In this document: positions 7,749 through 16,164 of the stretch, one piece after another
How the letters are laid out: each line of letters starts with the position of its first letter
How positions within the stretch are numbered: position 1 is the first letter of the stretch
Assembly (NCBI GenBank): GCA_009773995.1
Contig: VSMY01000008.1
Span: forward strand, 1 to 35,189
Length of the DNA: 35,189 nt
Reading direction: 5' to 3'
Source: Oscillibacter sp.
GTDB taxonomy: Bacteria; Bacillota; Clostridia; Oscillospirales; Oscillospiraceae
Made by a program: the position numbers and the translations under genes
Notes under the pieces: model-generated
What the model was told of the DNA's origin: nothing
The model's database searches: none
Seen by the model: only the letters and a program-made list of their open reading frames with translations

Positions 7749-9236
7749 ATGAAGTATTTGAGCACCAGAGACCGCGCCCTGCGGGTGACAGGGGCCGAGG
7801 CCGTGAAGCTGGGCCTCAGCCGGGACGGCGGGCTGCTGACCCCGGAGGCCATACCCCAGATTGACGGGGCGTTTTTGAAGGACCTGACCGGGCGCTCCTA
7901 CCAAGAGCGGGCCGCCAAGGTCATGGCCCTGTACCTGACGGATTACAGCGAGGAGGAGTTGCTGGGCTTTGCCAATAACGCCTATGGCCCCGACAAGTAC
8001 GACCACCCTGCCGCCGCGCCCCTGCGGAAGGTGGATGGAACCACCCACTGCCTGGAGCTGTGGCACGGCCCCACCTCCGCCTTTAAGGACATGGCCCTCC
8101 AAATGCTGCCCCAGCTCCTCTCCGCCGCCCTGCGGAAGACCGGGGAGGACAAGATCGTCTGCATCCTGGTGGCCACCTCCGGCGACACCGGCAAGGCCGC
8201 CATGGAAGGTTTCGCCGACGTGCCCCAGACCCGAATCTGTGTCTTCTACCCCAAGGACGGCGTATCCAAGGTCCAGGAGGCCCAGATGGTCACCCAGGAC
8301 GGGGCCAACGTGGGCGTCTGCGCCGTAGTGGGCAACTTCGACGACGCCCAGGCGGGGGTGAAGCGCATTTTCTCCGACGAGGGCATCCGGGAGACCCTGG
8401 CGGCGCGGGGCTATCTCCTGTCCTCCGCCAACTCCATCAACTGGGGACGCATCCTGCCCCAGGTGGTCTACTACATTTCCGCCTACTGCGACCTGCTCCG
8501 GGACGGGGAGATTCAGATGGGGGACAAGGTGAACTTCTGCGTCCCCACCGGGAATTTTGGGGACATCCTGGCGGCGTACTATGCGGGGCGCATGGGACTG
8601 CCCGTGGGGAAGCTCATCTGTGCCTCCAATAAAAACGACGTGCTGACGGATTTCCTCCGCACCGGCGTGTACGACAAAAACCGGCCCTTCCATACCACCA
8701 TGAGCCCCTCCATGGACATTCTGGTCTCCAGCAACCTGGAGCGGCTGCTGTTTGACCTCTCCGGGGAGAACGACGAGGAGGTCCGGGGTTATATGGAGGC
8801 CCTGAATGCCGGCGGGAAGTACGAGGTTTCCGAGAAAATCAAGGCGGCCTTGAAAGAGCGGTTCTGGGGCGGCTTCTGCGACGAGGCGGGGACCTCCGCC
8901 ACCATCGCCAAATACTACAAGGAACACGGCTATCTCATCGACACCCACACCGCCGTGGCGGCGGGGGTGCTGGAGCAGTACCGGAAGGAGACCGGGGACG
9001 AGACCCTGACGGTGTTCGTCTCCACCGCGTCTCCCTATAAATTCTGCGACAACGTTCTCCGGGCCGTGGGCCAGGAGCCCCAGGGCGACGGCGTGGAGCT
9101 GCTGGACCAGCTGAACGCGGTTTCCGGCGTGGCGATCCCTAAGCGTCTGGCGGCCCTGAAGGGCAAGGCCCGGCGCTTCAACCTGACGGCGGAGAAGGCG
9201 GAAATGGACAACGTGGTGCTGGACTTCCTGAAATAA
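7749..9236 (+). CDS. thrC: Threonine synthase
   Basis: This PLP enzyme converts O-phosphohomoserine to threonine, the last step of threonine synthesis. The 495 residues fit the long type of ThrC. The start MKYLSTRD and RDGGLLTPE are family marks. K113 in GPTSAFKDMALQML is the PLP-binding lysine, and ATSGDTGKAAMEGF is the phosphate-binding loop. The start ATG 7749 follows AGGTGAG; longer frames would reach into the YraN gene. No threonine-codon leader or attenuator is visible in the 37 nt upstream, and the other thr genes are absent here, so expression probably comes from the lepB-rbgA transcript. Confidence 0.95.
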   Translation: MKYLSTRDRALRVTGAEAVKLGLSRDGGLLTPEAIPQIDGAFLKDLTGRSYQERAAKVMALYLTDYSEEELLGFANNAYGPDKYDHPAAAPLRKVDGTTHCLELWHGPTSAFKDMALQMLPQLLSAALRKTGEDKIVCILVATSGDTGKAAMEGFADVPQTRICVFYPKDGVSKVQEAQMVTQDGANVGVCAVVGNFDDAQAGVKRIFSDEGIRETLAARGYLLSSANSINWGRILPQVVYYISAYCDLLRDGEIQMGDKVNFCVPTGNFGDILAAYYAGRMGLPVGKLICASNKNDVLTDFLRTGVYDKNRPFHTTMSPSMDILVSSNLERLLFDLSGENDEEVRGYMEALNAGGKYEVSEKIKAALKERFWGGFCDEAGTSATIAKYYKEHGYLIDTHTAVAAGVLEQYRKETGDETLTVFVSTASPYKFCDNVLRAVGQEPQGDGVELLDQLNAVSGVAIPKRLAALKGKARRFNLTAEKAEMDNVVLDFLK

Positions 9237-9272
9237 AGAGCGCCGGACGGCGAAACGGAAGGAGGGGTGAAT

Positions 9273-9953
9273 ATGGCCCTCTATGCCATCGGGGACCTGC
9301 ACCTCTCCCTGACGGCCGACAAGCCCATGGAGGTCTTCGGCCCCGCTTGGGAGAACTACACGGCCCGCATTGCCGAGAGTCTGGGGACCCTGACGGCGGA
9401 GGACGTGCTGATCCTGGCGGGAGACACCTCCTGGGGCATGAGCCTGGAGGAGGCGGAGGCGGATTTTCGGTTTCTGGATCAATTTCCTTGCAAAAAGTAC
9501 CTGGTAAAGGGAAACCACGACTATTGGTGGACCACCGCCGCCAAGCTCCACCGCTTCTTTGACGAGAAAGGCATCCACACCCTGGACCTCCTTCATAACA
9601 GCTGCGTCTTCTACGGGGACTGGGCCGTCTGCGGTACACGGGGCTGGTTTTTGGAGGAGGACGCCCACAACGTGAAGGTGCTGAACCGGGAGGTGGGGCG
9701 GCTGGAGGCCTCTTTGAAGGCGGCGGGAGAGAAGCCCATTTTGTGCTTTCTCCACTACCCCCCGGTTTACCAGGGCTACGAGTGCCCGGAAATTCTGGAA
9801 ACCCTGGAAAAATACCGGGTTTCCCTGTGCTGCTACGGCCATCTCCACGGCCACGCCATCCGGCGGCGGCTGGAGGGAAAGAGGGGAGAAACGGAGTTTT
9901 CCCTGATCTCCGCCGACTATCTGGGCTTTGTTCCGAAAAAAATTTGTGATTGA
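9273..9953 (+). CDS. Metallophosphoesterase, predicted phosphohydrolase
   Basis: The 226-residue protein has the calcineurin-like metal-binding motif series in order: GDLHLS (7-12), GDTSWG (about 50-55), GNHDYWW (about 80-86), LHYPP and YGHLHGH near the C-terminus. It therefore binds two metal ions and hydrolyses a phosphoester, but the substrate cannot be told. The whole protein resembles the COG1768 type of small cytosolic phosphohydrolases. ATG 9273 with GGAGG (9261-9265) is preferred over GTG 9267, which is too close to the site. It follows thrC by 36 nt and is the last gene before the tig promoter. Confidence 0.9.
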   Translation: MALYAIGDLHLSLTADKPMEVFGPAWENYTARIAESLGTLTAEDVLILAGDTSWGMSLEEAEADFRFLDQFPCKKYLVKGNHDYWWTTAAKLHRFFDEKGIHTLDLLHNSCVFYGDWAVCGTRGWFLEEDAHNVKVLNREVGRLEASLKAAGEKPILCFLHYPPVYQGYECPEILETLEKYRVSLCCYGHLHGHAIRRRLEGKRGETEFSLISADYLGFVPKKICD

Positions 9954-9988
9954 AGGAAAAAAGACTGGAATTTTCAATATTTTTCTGA

Positions 9989-10031
9989 TAGAATACTAAT
10001 TTGCCCGGCGGAATGCGTTTTGAGCGCCGGG
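9989..10031 (+). promoter_or_regulatory. tig promoter -10 and leader hairpin
   Basis: TAGAAT at 9989-9994 is a good -10, but no convincing -35 is visible (TGGAAT 18 nt upstream is weak). Just after it, CCCGGCG (10004-10010) and CGCCGGG (10025-10031) form a perfect 7-bp stem with a 14-nt loop, ending 7 nt before the ribosome site of tig. It could be a 5' stabilising structure. Confidence 0.45.
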
Positions 10032-10052
10032 AATGAACGGAGGAAAACAGAC

Positions 10053-11525
10053 ATGAGTGTGAAAAGCTGCGAGAAGATTGAGAAAAGCCAGGTTGCGCTG
10101 ACCATCGAGGTGGAGGCCGCCGAGTTCGAGGCCGCCATGGAAAAAGCCTATCGGAAGATGCGGGGCAAGATCAACGTCCCCGGCTTCCGTCCCGGTAAGG
10201 CCCCCCGGAAAATCATCGAGGGCATGTACGGCGCGGAGGTGTTCTTCGACGAGGCCATCAATATTGCCTTCCCCGACGCCTACGAGGCCGCCGTGAAGGA
10301 AAAAGAGCTCCAGGTGGTGGGCTATCCCTCCGTGGAGCTGGTGGGCGAGTGCACCCGGCAGGGCTTTACCTTCAAGGCTGTCGCGCCCGTGTATCCCGAG
10401 GTCACCCTGGGCCAGTATAAGGGCCTGACCGCCCCCAAGGAGGAGGTCCAGGTCACCGCCGAGGACGTGGACCGCCGCCTCCAGACCCTCACCGACCGGA
10501 ATACCCGCCTGGTCTCCGTGGAGAGGGAGGCCAAGGAGGGCGACACCGCCGTCATCGACTTCGAGGGCTTCCTGGACGGCAAGCCCTTCGACGGAGGCAA
10601 GGGAACCAGCCACAGCCTGGAGCTGGGCTCCCACAGCTTTGTTCCCGGCTTTGAGGAGCAGGTCGCGGGCATGAAGGCCGGCGAGGAAAAGGACATCGAC
10701 ATCACCTTCCCCGAGGACTACCACGCGGACCTGGCGGGCAAGGCCGTGGTCTTCAAGGTCAAGTGCCACGAGGTCAAGGAGAAGGAGGTCCCCGCCCTGG
10801 ACGACGAGTTCGCCAAGGACGTCAGCGAGTTTGACACTCTGGACGAGCTGAAGGCGGATCTGGAAAAGCAGATTCGGGAAGAGCGGGAGAAGGACGCCCA
10901 GCGGGGCTTTGAGGACGCGCTGATGGAGCAGGTGGCGGAGGGCATCACCGCCGAGATCCCCGACGCCATGGTAGAGGGCCAGGCCCGGCAGTTCGTGGAG
11001 AATTTCCGCACCCAGATTGCCCAGCAGGGCATCCCCTACGACCAGTATCTCCAGATGACCGGCATCCAGGAGTCCAAGCTGCTGGAGGACGCCAAGGAGC
11101 CCGCCCTGCGCCAGGTGAAGATGGACCTGGCCGTCATGGCCGTCATCAAGGCGGAAAACATTGAGGCCAGCGACGAGGACGTGGAGGAAGAATATAAGAA
11201 GCTGGCGGAGCAGTTCGGCATGGACGTGGAAATGGTAAAGAAGTACATCCAGGCCGACCAGGTAAAGGACCAGGTGTGCAGCCGCCGGGCCATCGACCTG
11301 GTGGCGGAGAGCGCCACCGCTGTGAAGCCGGAGGAGAAGCCCGAGGAAAAACCCGCGGAGGAGCCCGCCGCCGAGGAGAAAAAGCCCGCCCGGAAGCCCC
11401 GCAAGAAGAAGACCGAGGAGCCCGCCGCCGAGGGTGCGGAACCGGCCGCCGAGGAGAAAAAGCCCGCCCGGAAGCCCCGGAAGAAGAAGACGGAAGAGCC
11501 CGAGGAGCCGAAGGACGCCGAATAA
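10053..11525 (+). CDS. tig: Trigger factor (ribosome-associated chaperone) with a repeated charged C-terminal tail
   Basis: Trigger factor binds the ribosome exit tunnel and folds nascent chains. The N-terminal ribosome-binding signature GFRPGKAP is at 44-51, the FKBP-type isomerase domain is around 160-245, and the C-terminal chaperone arms follow to about 425. The protein is 490 residues, some 60 longer than usual. The extra tail consists of Pro/Glu/Lys/Arg, with a 19-residue unit containing EEKKPARKPRKKKTEE occurring twice (439-457 and 465-483). This tail is likely disordered. ATG 10053 with GGAGGA (10039-10044) is clear. It heads the tig-clpP-clpX-lon-engB synteny known from many Firmicutes. 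Confidence 0.96.
   Translation: MSVKSCEKIEKSQVALTIEVEAAEFEAAMEKAYRKMRGKINVPGFRPGKAPRKIIEGMYGAEVFFDEAINIAFPDAYEAAVKEKELQVVGYPSVELVGECTRQGFTFKAVAPVYPEVTLGQYKGLTAPKEEVQVTAEDVDRRLQTLTDRNTRLVSVEREAKEGDTAVIDFEGFLDGKPFDGGKGTSHSLELGSHSFVPGFEEQVAGMKAGEEKDIDITFPEDYHADLAGKAVVFKVKCHEVKEKEVPALDDEFAKDVSEFDTLDELKADLEKQIREEREKDAQRGFEDALMEQVAEGITAEIPDAMVEGQARQFVENFRTQIAQQGIPYDQYLQMTGIQESKLLEDAKEPALRQVKMDLAVMAVIKAENIEASDEDVEEEYKKLAEQFGMDVEMVKKYIQADQVKDQVCSRRAIDLVAESATAVKPEEKPEEKPAEEPAAEEKKPARKPRKKKTEEPAAEGAEPAAEEKKPARKPRKKKTEEPEEPKDAE
11367..11501 (+). repeat. Direct repeat inside tig encoding the basic tail unit
   Basis: A 57-nt unit at 11367-11423 recurs at 11445-11501, a period of 78 nt (26 codons). The two copies differ at only three third-codon positions and encode the identical 19 residues. 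This indicates recent duplication with selection on, or little time for change in, the protein sequence. Confidence 0.9.
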
Positions 11526-11562
11526 GCCGAATCTTTACTTGCGGATTCACAGATTCGACACA

Positions 11563-11652
11563 TTTTCACATGATGCCTGTGGTATCATGTGAAAATGGTT
11601 ATATGGGCATAACCGCCGGGCCCTGGAGCGCGCTTCACCCCTGGCGGGCCCG
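11563..11652 (+). promoter_or_regulatory. Structured clpP leader with a 33-bp perfect palindrome
   Basis: TTTTCACATGAT (11563-11574) and ATCATGTGAAAA (11584-11595) are perfect 12-bp inverted arms around 9 nt. Further on come GGTTAT/ATAACC (around 11597-11614) and CGGGCCC/GGGCCCG (near 11615-11652). No U-tract follows, so a plain tig terminator is unlikely. The palindrome could be an operator or an mRNA stem. No CtsR-type direct heptad repeat is visible. I could not find a convincing clpP promoter. Confidence 0.5.
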
Positions 11653-11676
11653 CACAAAAGACTGGAGGTTATCAAA

Positions 11677-12279
11677 TTGAGTCTAGTTCCCTACGTAGTC
11701 GAACAGACCAACCGGGGCGAGCGGTCCTATGACATTTTCTCCCGGCTGCTGAACGACCGGATCGTCTTCCTGGGCGAGGAGGTCAACGCCACCACGGCCA
11801 GCCTCATCGTGGCCCAGCTCCTCTATCTGGAGGCCCAGGACCCGGATAAGGACATCCAGCTGTATATCAACAGCCCCGGAGGCTCCGTTACCGACGGCAT
11901 GGCCATTTACGACACCATGCAGTATGTCAAATGCGACGTGTCCACCATCTGCGTCGGCATGGCGGCCAGCATGGGAGCCTTCCTCCTCTCCGCCGGAGCC
12001 AAGGGCAAGCGCATCGCCCTGCCCAACGCGGAGATCATGATTCACCAGCCCTCCGCCGGCACCCAGGGCCAGATTACCGACATGGCCATCCACCTGAAGC
12101 GTTTGGAGACCATCAAAAAGCGGATGAACCGCATCCTGGCGGAGAACACGGGCCGGTCCATCGAGGAAGTCACGGACGCCTGCGAGCGGGACAACTTCAT
12201 GAGCGCCGAGGAGGCCAAGGAGTTCGGCCTGATTGACAAGATCCTGGTGAACAAGGAAGAGAAAAAGGACGAGGCCTAA
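11677..12279 (+). CDS. clpP: ATP-dependent Clp protease proteolytic subunit
   Basis: ClpP forms the tetradecameric serine protease chamber that works with ClpX. The 200 residues hold the triad S98 (GMAASMGAF), H123 (MIHQPSAG) and D172 (ERDNFMSAEEA), exactly at the classical spacing. The start is TTG 11677, preceded by GGAGGT at 11664-11669; no ATG or GTG gives the conserved N-terminus MSLVPYVVEQTNRGERSYD. It precedes clpX by 36 nt, so the two are almost certainly cotranscribed. The leader carries strong inverted repeats. Confidence 0.97.
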   Translation: MSLVPYVVEQTNRGERSYDIFSRLLNDRIVFLGEEVNATTASLIVAQLLYLEAQDPDKDIQLYINSPGGSVTDGMAIYDTMQYVKCDVSTICVGMAASMGAFLLSAGAKGKRIALPNAEIMIHQPSAGTQGQITDMAIHLKRLETIKKRMNRILAENTGRSIEEVTDACERDNFMSAEEAKEFGLIDKILVNKEEKKDEA

Positions 12280-12315
12280 ACGCGAAGCCCCATCCCCGAT
12301 AGAGAGGTAGAAACC

Positions 12316-13620
12316 ATGAACGACGACGGCAAGAAAACTTTGCGGTGTTCCTTCTGCGGCAAGCATGAGCAGCAGATCCACCGCATGATACAGGGTCCCG
12401 GCGTGCGCATCTGCGACGAATGCGTCCACCTGTGCATGAGCATTCTGAACGACGGCTTCGAGCCCGACGCCCCGGCGCTGGAGGACCTGCCGGACCAGCT
12501 GCCCACGCCCCGAGAGATTAAAGATGTGCTGGATCAGTATGTCATCGGCCAGGAAGAGGCGAAGGTCGCCCTGTCCGTGGCGGTGTACAATCATTACAAG
12601 CGCATCTTCTTCGGCGGGGACGAGGACGTGGAGCTCCAGAAGAGCAATATCCTGATGCTGGGACCCACCGGTTCCGGCAAGACCCTTTTCGCCCAAACCC
12701 TGGCCAAGATACTGAAAGTGCCCTTCGCCATTGCCGACGCCACTACCCTCACGGAAGCGGGCTACGTGGGCGACGACGTAGAGAACATTCTCCTCCGTCT
12801 GCTCCAGGCGGCGGACTTCGACGTGGAGCGCGCCGAGCACGGCATCATCTATGTAGACGAAATCGACAAAATCGCCCGGAAGAGCGAAAATACCTCCATT
12901 ACCCGGGACGTCTCCGGGGAGGGGGTGCAGCAGGCGCTGCTGAAAATTGTGGAGGGAACCGTGGCCAACGTCCCGCCCCAGGGCGGCCGGAAGCATCCCC
13001 ATCAGGAATTCATCCAGATGAACACGAAGAATATCCTCTTTATCTGCGGCGGCGCTTTCGACGGGCTGGAAAAAATTATCGAAAAGCGCCTGGACCAAAA
13101 GAGCATCGGCTTTGGAGCCAACGTCCAGGGAAAGAAGGACAAGGACCTGAGCAAAATTCTCCACGAGGTCCAGCCCCACGATATTCTGAAGTACGGCATC
13201 ATCCCTGAGCTGGTAGGCCGTCTGCCGGTGATCGCGCCGCTGAACGGCCTGCGGCGGGAAGACCTGGTCCGCATTCTCCAGGAGCCTAAGAACGCCCTGG
13301 TGAAGCAATATAAGAAGCTGCTGGAGTACGACGACGTGGAGCTGGAGTTTGAAGGCGAGGCGCTGGACGCGATTGCCGACAAAGCCATCGAGCGGAACAT
13401 CGGCGCTCGGGGCCTCCGGGCCGTCATGGAGGGGATGCTGACCCAGATCATGTACGACATTCCCTCGGACCCCACCATCGTTAAAGCGGTCATCACTAAG
13501 GAGTGTGTAGACGGTACGGGCCGGCCCGTTTTGACCAAGGACCCGGAGAAGGTGAGCTATTCCGTGAAGCTGAATCCGGGCAAGAGCGGAAAATCCCGCC
13601 CCCCGAAGTCCGCATCCTGA
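12316..13620 (+). CDS. clpX: ATP-dependent Clp protease ATP-binding subunit ClpX
   Basis: ClpX is the AAA+ unfoldase that feeds substrates to ClpP. The N-terminal zinc-binding domain shows C11, C14, C33 and C36 (CSFC and CDEC). Walker A is GPTGSGKT (116-123), and YVDEIDKIARK contains Walker B. The loop motif after IDKI and the sensor region GARGLRAVME are typical. Length 434 is normal. ATG 12316 follows GAGAGGTAG. It lies directly after clpP and before lon, with a double hairpin separating it from lon. Confidence 0.97.
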   Translation: MNDDGKKTLRCSFCGKHEQQIHRMIQGPGVRICDECVHLCMSILNDGFEPDAPALEDLPDQLPTPREIKDVLDQYVIGQEEAKVALSVAVYNHYKRIFFGGDEDVELQKSNILMLGPTGSGKTLFAQTLAKILKVPFAIADATTLTEAGYVGDDVENILLRLLQAADFDVERAEHGIIYVDEIDKIARKSENTSITRDVSGEGVQQALLKIVEGTVANVPPQGGRKHPHQEFIQMNTKNILFICGGAFDGLEKIIEKRLDQKSIGFGANVQGKKDKDLSKILHEVQPHDILKYGIIPELVGRLPVIAPLNGLRREDLVRILQEPKNALVKQYKKLLEYDDVELEFEGEALDAIADKAIERNIGARGLRAVMEGMLTQIMYDIPSDPTIVKAVITKECVDGTGRPVLTKDPEKVSYSVKLNPGKSGKSRPPKSAS

Positions 13621-13630
13621 CACAAGAAGA

Positions 13631-13680
13631 CGCCCGGTGCCGGGCGGAAAGAGAGGAAGGGAGTAACGTCCCTTCCTCTC
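13631..13680 (+). other. Tandem perfect hairpins between clpX and lon
   Basis: CGCCCGG/CCGGGCG (13631-13646) is a compact stem. It is followed at once by GAGAGGAAGGGA (13651-13662) and TCCCTTCCTCTC (13669-13680), perfect 12-bp arms with a 6-nt loop. There is no U-tract after either stem. They may protect or process the clpX mRNA end, or act as weak terminators. Confidence 0.55.
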
Positions 13681-13683
13681 GGG

Positions 13684-13712
13684 TTGTAAGGACATATTCC
13701 ATTCCATACCAT
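13684..13712 (+). promoter_or_regulatory. Possible lon promoter
   Basis: TTGTAA (13684-13689) and TACCAT (13707-13712) are 17 nt apart, directly after the clpX-lon hairpins and 35 nt before the lon start. Each hexamer matches consensus at four of six positions. Lon may thus be transcribed independently of clpX. Confidence 0.4.
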
Positions 13713-13746
13713 AATTTTCCAGAGCCTGGAAAGGAGCGTGAACCCT

Positions 13747-16152
13747 ATGACGCCTAGGGAACCGGCAACGATGAATATGCCTGTGCTGGCTCTTCGCGGC
13801 CTGACGGTCTTTCCTCATATGAACTTGACCTTTGACGTGGAGAGGCCCATTTCCATTGCGGCCCTGGAGCGGGCCATGGAGGGGGAGCAGGACATTTTTC
13901 TGGTCACCCAGCGGGAGATCGGCGTGGAGCAGCCGGAGGAGAAGGACCTGTATCAAATCGGCACCGTCTCCCACATCCGGCAGATTCTCCGCCTGTCCTC
14001 CGGTTCCGCCCGGGTCATGGTGGAGGGCCGGAGGCGGGCCCGCCTCCGGCGGTTGTGGCAGTCCTCGCCCTACCTGCAGGCCAATGTTGAGGAGCTGCCG
14101 GAGGAGGTTCCCTCCGAAGCCAGGAGTCCCCGGGCAGAGGCCTTGCTTCGTCAGGCCTGGAGCCTGTTCAGCGAGTACGCCCAACTCTCCGGATCGGTTC
14201 CGGGGGAGATTGTCACCGCTGTGATGGACAGCCGGGATGTGGGGTATCTGGCGGACTTCATTGCCCAGAACATCCCGCTGCGGCACACGGATAAGCAGGG
14301 GATTTTGGAGGAGCTGGCCCCCTTCGTCCGGATGCGGAAGCTGAACGGCCTTCTGGCCCGGGAGTGCAGCGTCCTGGGTTTTGAGCATGAAATGGAGGGC
14401 AAAATCCGGGACCAGCTGATTCGCACGCAGCGGGACCAGATTCTCCGCACGCAGATTCGGGTCCTCCAGAACGAGCTGGGAGAGGACGACGAGGATGAAG
14501 TTGAGGATTATTGCCGCAAGATTTTGGAGCTGCATTTGGAGGAGGAGGCGGAGAAGCACCTGCTGAAGGAAGCGGGGAAGCTCTCCCGTCAGCCCTATGG
14601 CAGCGCCGAGGCGTCGGTGATCCGAAACTATTTGGATGTATGCCTGGAGATGCCCTGGAACACGGAAACGCGGGAGCGTATCAGTGTGGAGGCCGCTCGG
14701 AAGGTGCTGGAAAAGGACCACTTCGGCCTGGCAAAGGTGAAGGAACGGATTTTGGAGACCATCGCCGTCCGGCAGATGAACCCCAAGGGCAAGGGGCAGA
14801 TTTTGTGCCTGGTGGGCCCTCCGGGGGTAGGAAAAACCTCGATTGCCATCAGCGTTGCCAAGGCGCTGAACCGAAAGCTGGCACGGCTTTCCCTGGGCGG
14901 CGTCCGGGACGAGGCGGACATCCGGGGCCACCGGCGGACCTATATTGGATCCATGCCCGGCCGGGTCATTGACGCCATCATCCGGGGCGGGTCCATGAAC
15001 CCGCTGCTGCTGCTGGACGAGATCGATAAGCTGGGAAACGATTACCGGGGGGATCCGGCTTCGGCCCTGCTGGAAGTGCTGGACAGCGAGCAAAACCATG
15101 CCTTTCGGGACCACTATATGGAGATTCCCGTGGACTTGAGCCGGGTGATGTTCATTACCACCGCCAACACCACCGATACCATTCCCCAGCCCCTGCTGGA
15201 CCGGATGGAGGTGATCCGCCTCAGCAGTTATACCGACGAGGAGAAGGTGGAAATCGCCCGCCGCCATTTGCTGCCTAAGCAGCTGGTGGAGCACGGCCTG
15301 AAAAAATCCTCCCTTCGGGTGGGGGACGATGTGCTCCGGGCCATTATCCGGGACTACACCCGGGAGTCCGGCGTCCGGCTGCTGGAACGGCGCATCGCGG
15401 CCCTGTGCCGGAAAACGGACATGAGGCTGGTCTCCGGCGAGACGAAGCGGGTCACGGTAACGGAAGAAGAGCTTCCGAAATTCCTGGACTGCCAGCCCTA
15501 TCCCCCCGCCCTTCATACGGAGCGGGAGGAGACCGGCGTGGTTAACGGCCTGGCGTGGACGGAGACCGGCGGCGAAATACTGGAGGTCGAGGTCGTTGTG
15601 TGCGAGGGCACCGGCAAACTGGAGCTCACCGGGAATCTTGGCGATGTGATGAAGGAGTCGGCCCAGGCGGCCCTGAGCTGCATCCGCAGCCGGGCGGCGG
15701 TGCTGGGCGTGGAGGCGGAGTTTTACAAGAACAAGGACATCCATGTTCACTTTCCCGAGGGAGCCGTGCCCAAGGACGGCCCCTCGGCGGGCATCGCCGT
15801 CACCACGGCCATGCTCTCCGCCCTGACGGACCGGAAGGTCAAGGCGGGCCTGGCTATGACGGGAGAGGTGACCCTCCGGGGACGGGTGCTGGCCATCGGC
15901 GGGCTGAAAGAGAAGACCATGGCCGCCCTGCGCTGCGGCATCGGCACGGTGCTGATTCCCAAGGATAACGTCCGGGACCTGGAGGAGATCGACCAGACGG
16001 TCCGGGCGGCGCTGAACTTCATTCCGGTGGAGACCATCGATCAAGTCTTTGCCGCGGCGCTGACGCCCATGCCGGAGGCGGCTCGTGAAGAGGCGCCGGT
16101 CTTTACCCCGATCAGCCGGGAAAAGAAAGACGCCGCTGTTCTCCGGCAGTAA
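13747..16152 (+). CDS. lon: ATP-dependent protease Lon (LonA type)
   Basis: Lon is a cytosolic AAA+ serine protease that degrades misfolded and regulatory proteins. Domain order: substrate-binding LON domain from MPVLALRGLTVFPHM, a helical segment, AAA+ domain with Walker A GPPGVGKT (357-364) and LLLLDEIDKLG, then the protease domain. The catalytic dyad is S680 (KDGPSAGIAV) and K721 (GGLKEKT). Length 801 is standard. AAGGAG at 13731-13736 is spaced 10 nt from ATG 13747 and only 1 nt from GTG 13738, so the ATG is chosen. It ends 12 nt before engB. Confidence 0.96.
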   Translation: MTPREPATMNMPVLALRGLTVFPHMNLTFDVERPISIAALERAMEGEQDIFLVTQREIGVEQPEEKDLYQIGTVSHIRQILRLSSGSARVMVEGRRRARLRRLWQSSPYLQANVEELPEEVPSEARSPRAEALLRQAWSLFSEYAQLSGSVPGEIVTAVMDSRDVGYLADFIAQNIPLRHTDKQGILEELAPFVRMRKLNGLLARECSVLGFEHEMEGKIRDQLIRTQRDQILRTQIRVLQNELGEDDEDEVEDYCRKILELHLEEEAEKHLLKEAGKLSRQPYGSAEASVIRNYLDVCLEMPWNTETRERISVEAARKVLEKDHFGLAKVKERILETIAVRQMNPKGKGQILCLVGPPGVGKTSIAISVAKALNRKLARLSLGGVRDEADIRGHRRTYIGSMPGRVIDAIIRGGSMNPLLLLDEIDKLGNDYRGDPASALLEVLDSEQNHAFRDHYMEIPVDLSRVMFITTANTTDTIPQPLLDRMEVIRLSSYTDEEKVEIARRHLLPKQLVEHGLKKSSLRVGDDVLRAIIRDYTRESGVRLLERRIAALCRKTDMRLVSGETKRVTVTEEELPKFLDCQPYPPALHTEREETGVVNGLAWTETGGEILEVEVVVCEGTGKLELTGNLGDVMKESAQAALSCIRSRAAVLGVEAEFYKNKDIHVHFPEGAVPKDGPSAGIAVTTAMLSALTDRKVKAGLAMTGEVTLRGRVLAIGGLKEKTMAALRCGIGTVLIPKDNVRDLEEIDQTVRAALNFIPVETIDQVFAAALTPMPEAAREEAPVFTPISREKKDAAVLRQ

Positions 16153-16164
16153 GGGAGGGGAAGG

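Noticed and set aside
7119..9977. Long minus-strand open frame opposite rnhB, the YraN gene, thrC and the phosphohydrolase
   Set aside because: Same composition effect; the product is His/Gly/Pro-rich low-complexity sequence and the plus-strand genes carry clear catalytic motifs.
11526..11676. CtsR or CIRCE heat-shock operator before clpP
   Set aside because: No tandem heptad of the CtsR type and no CIRCE inverted repeat could be found; the palindrome present has a different sequence.
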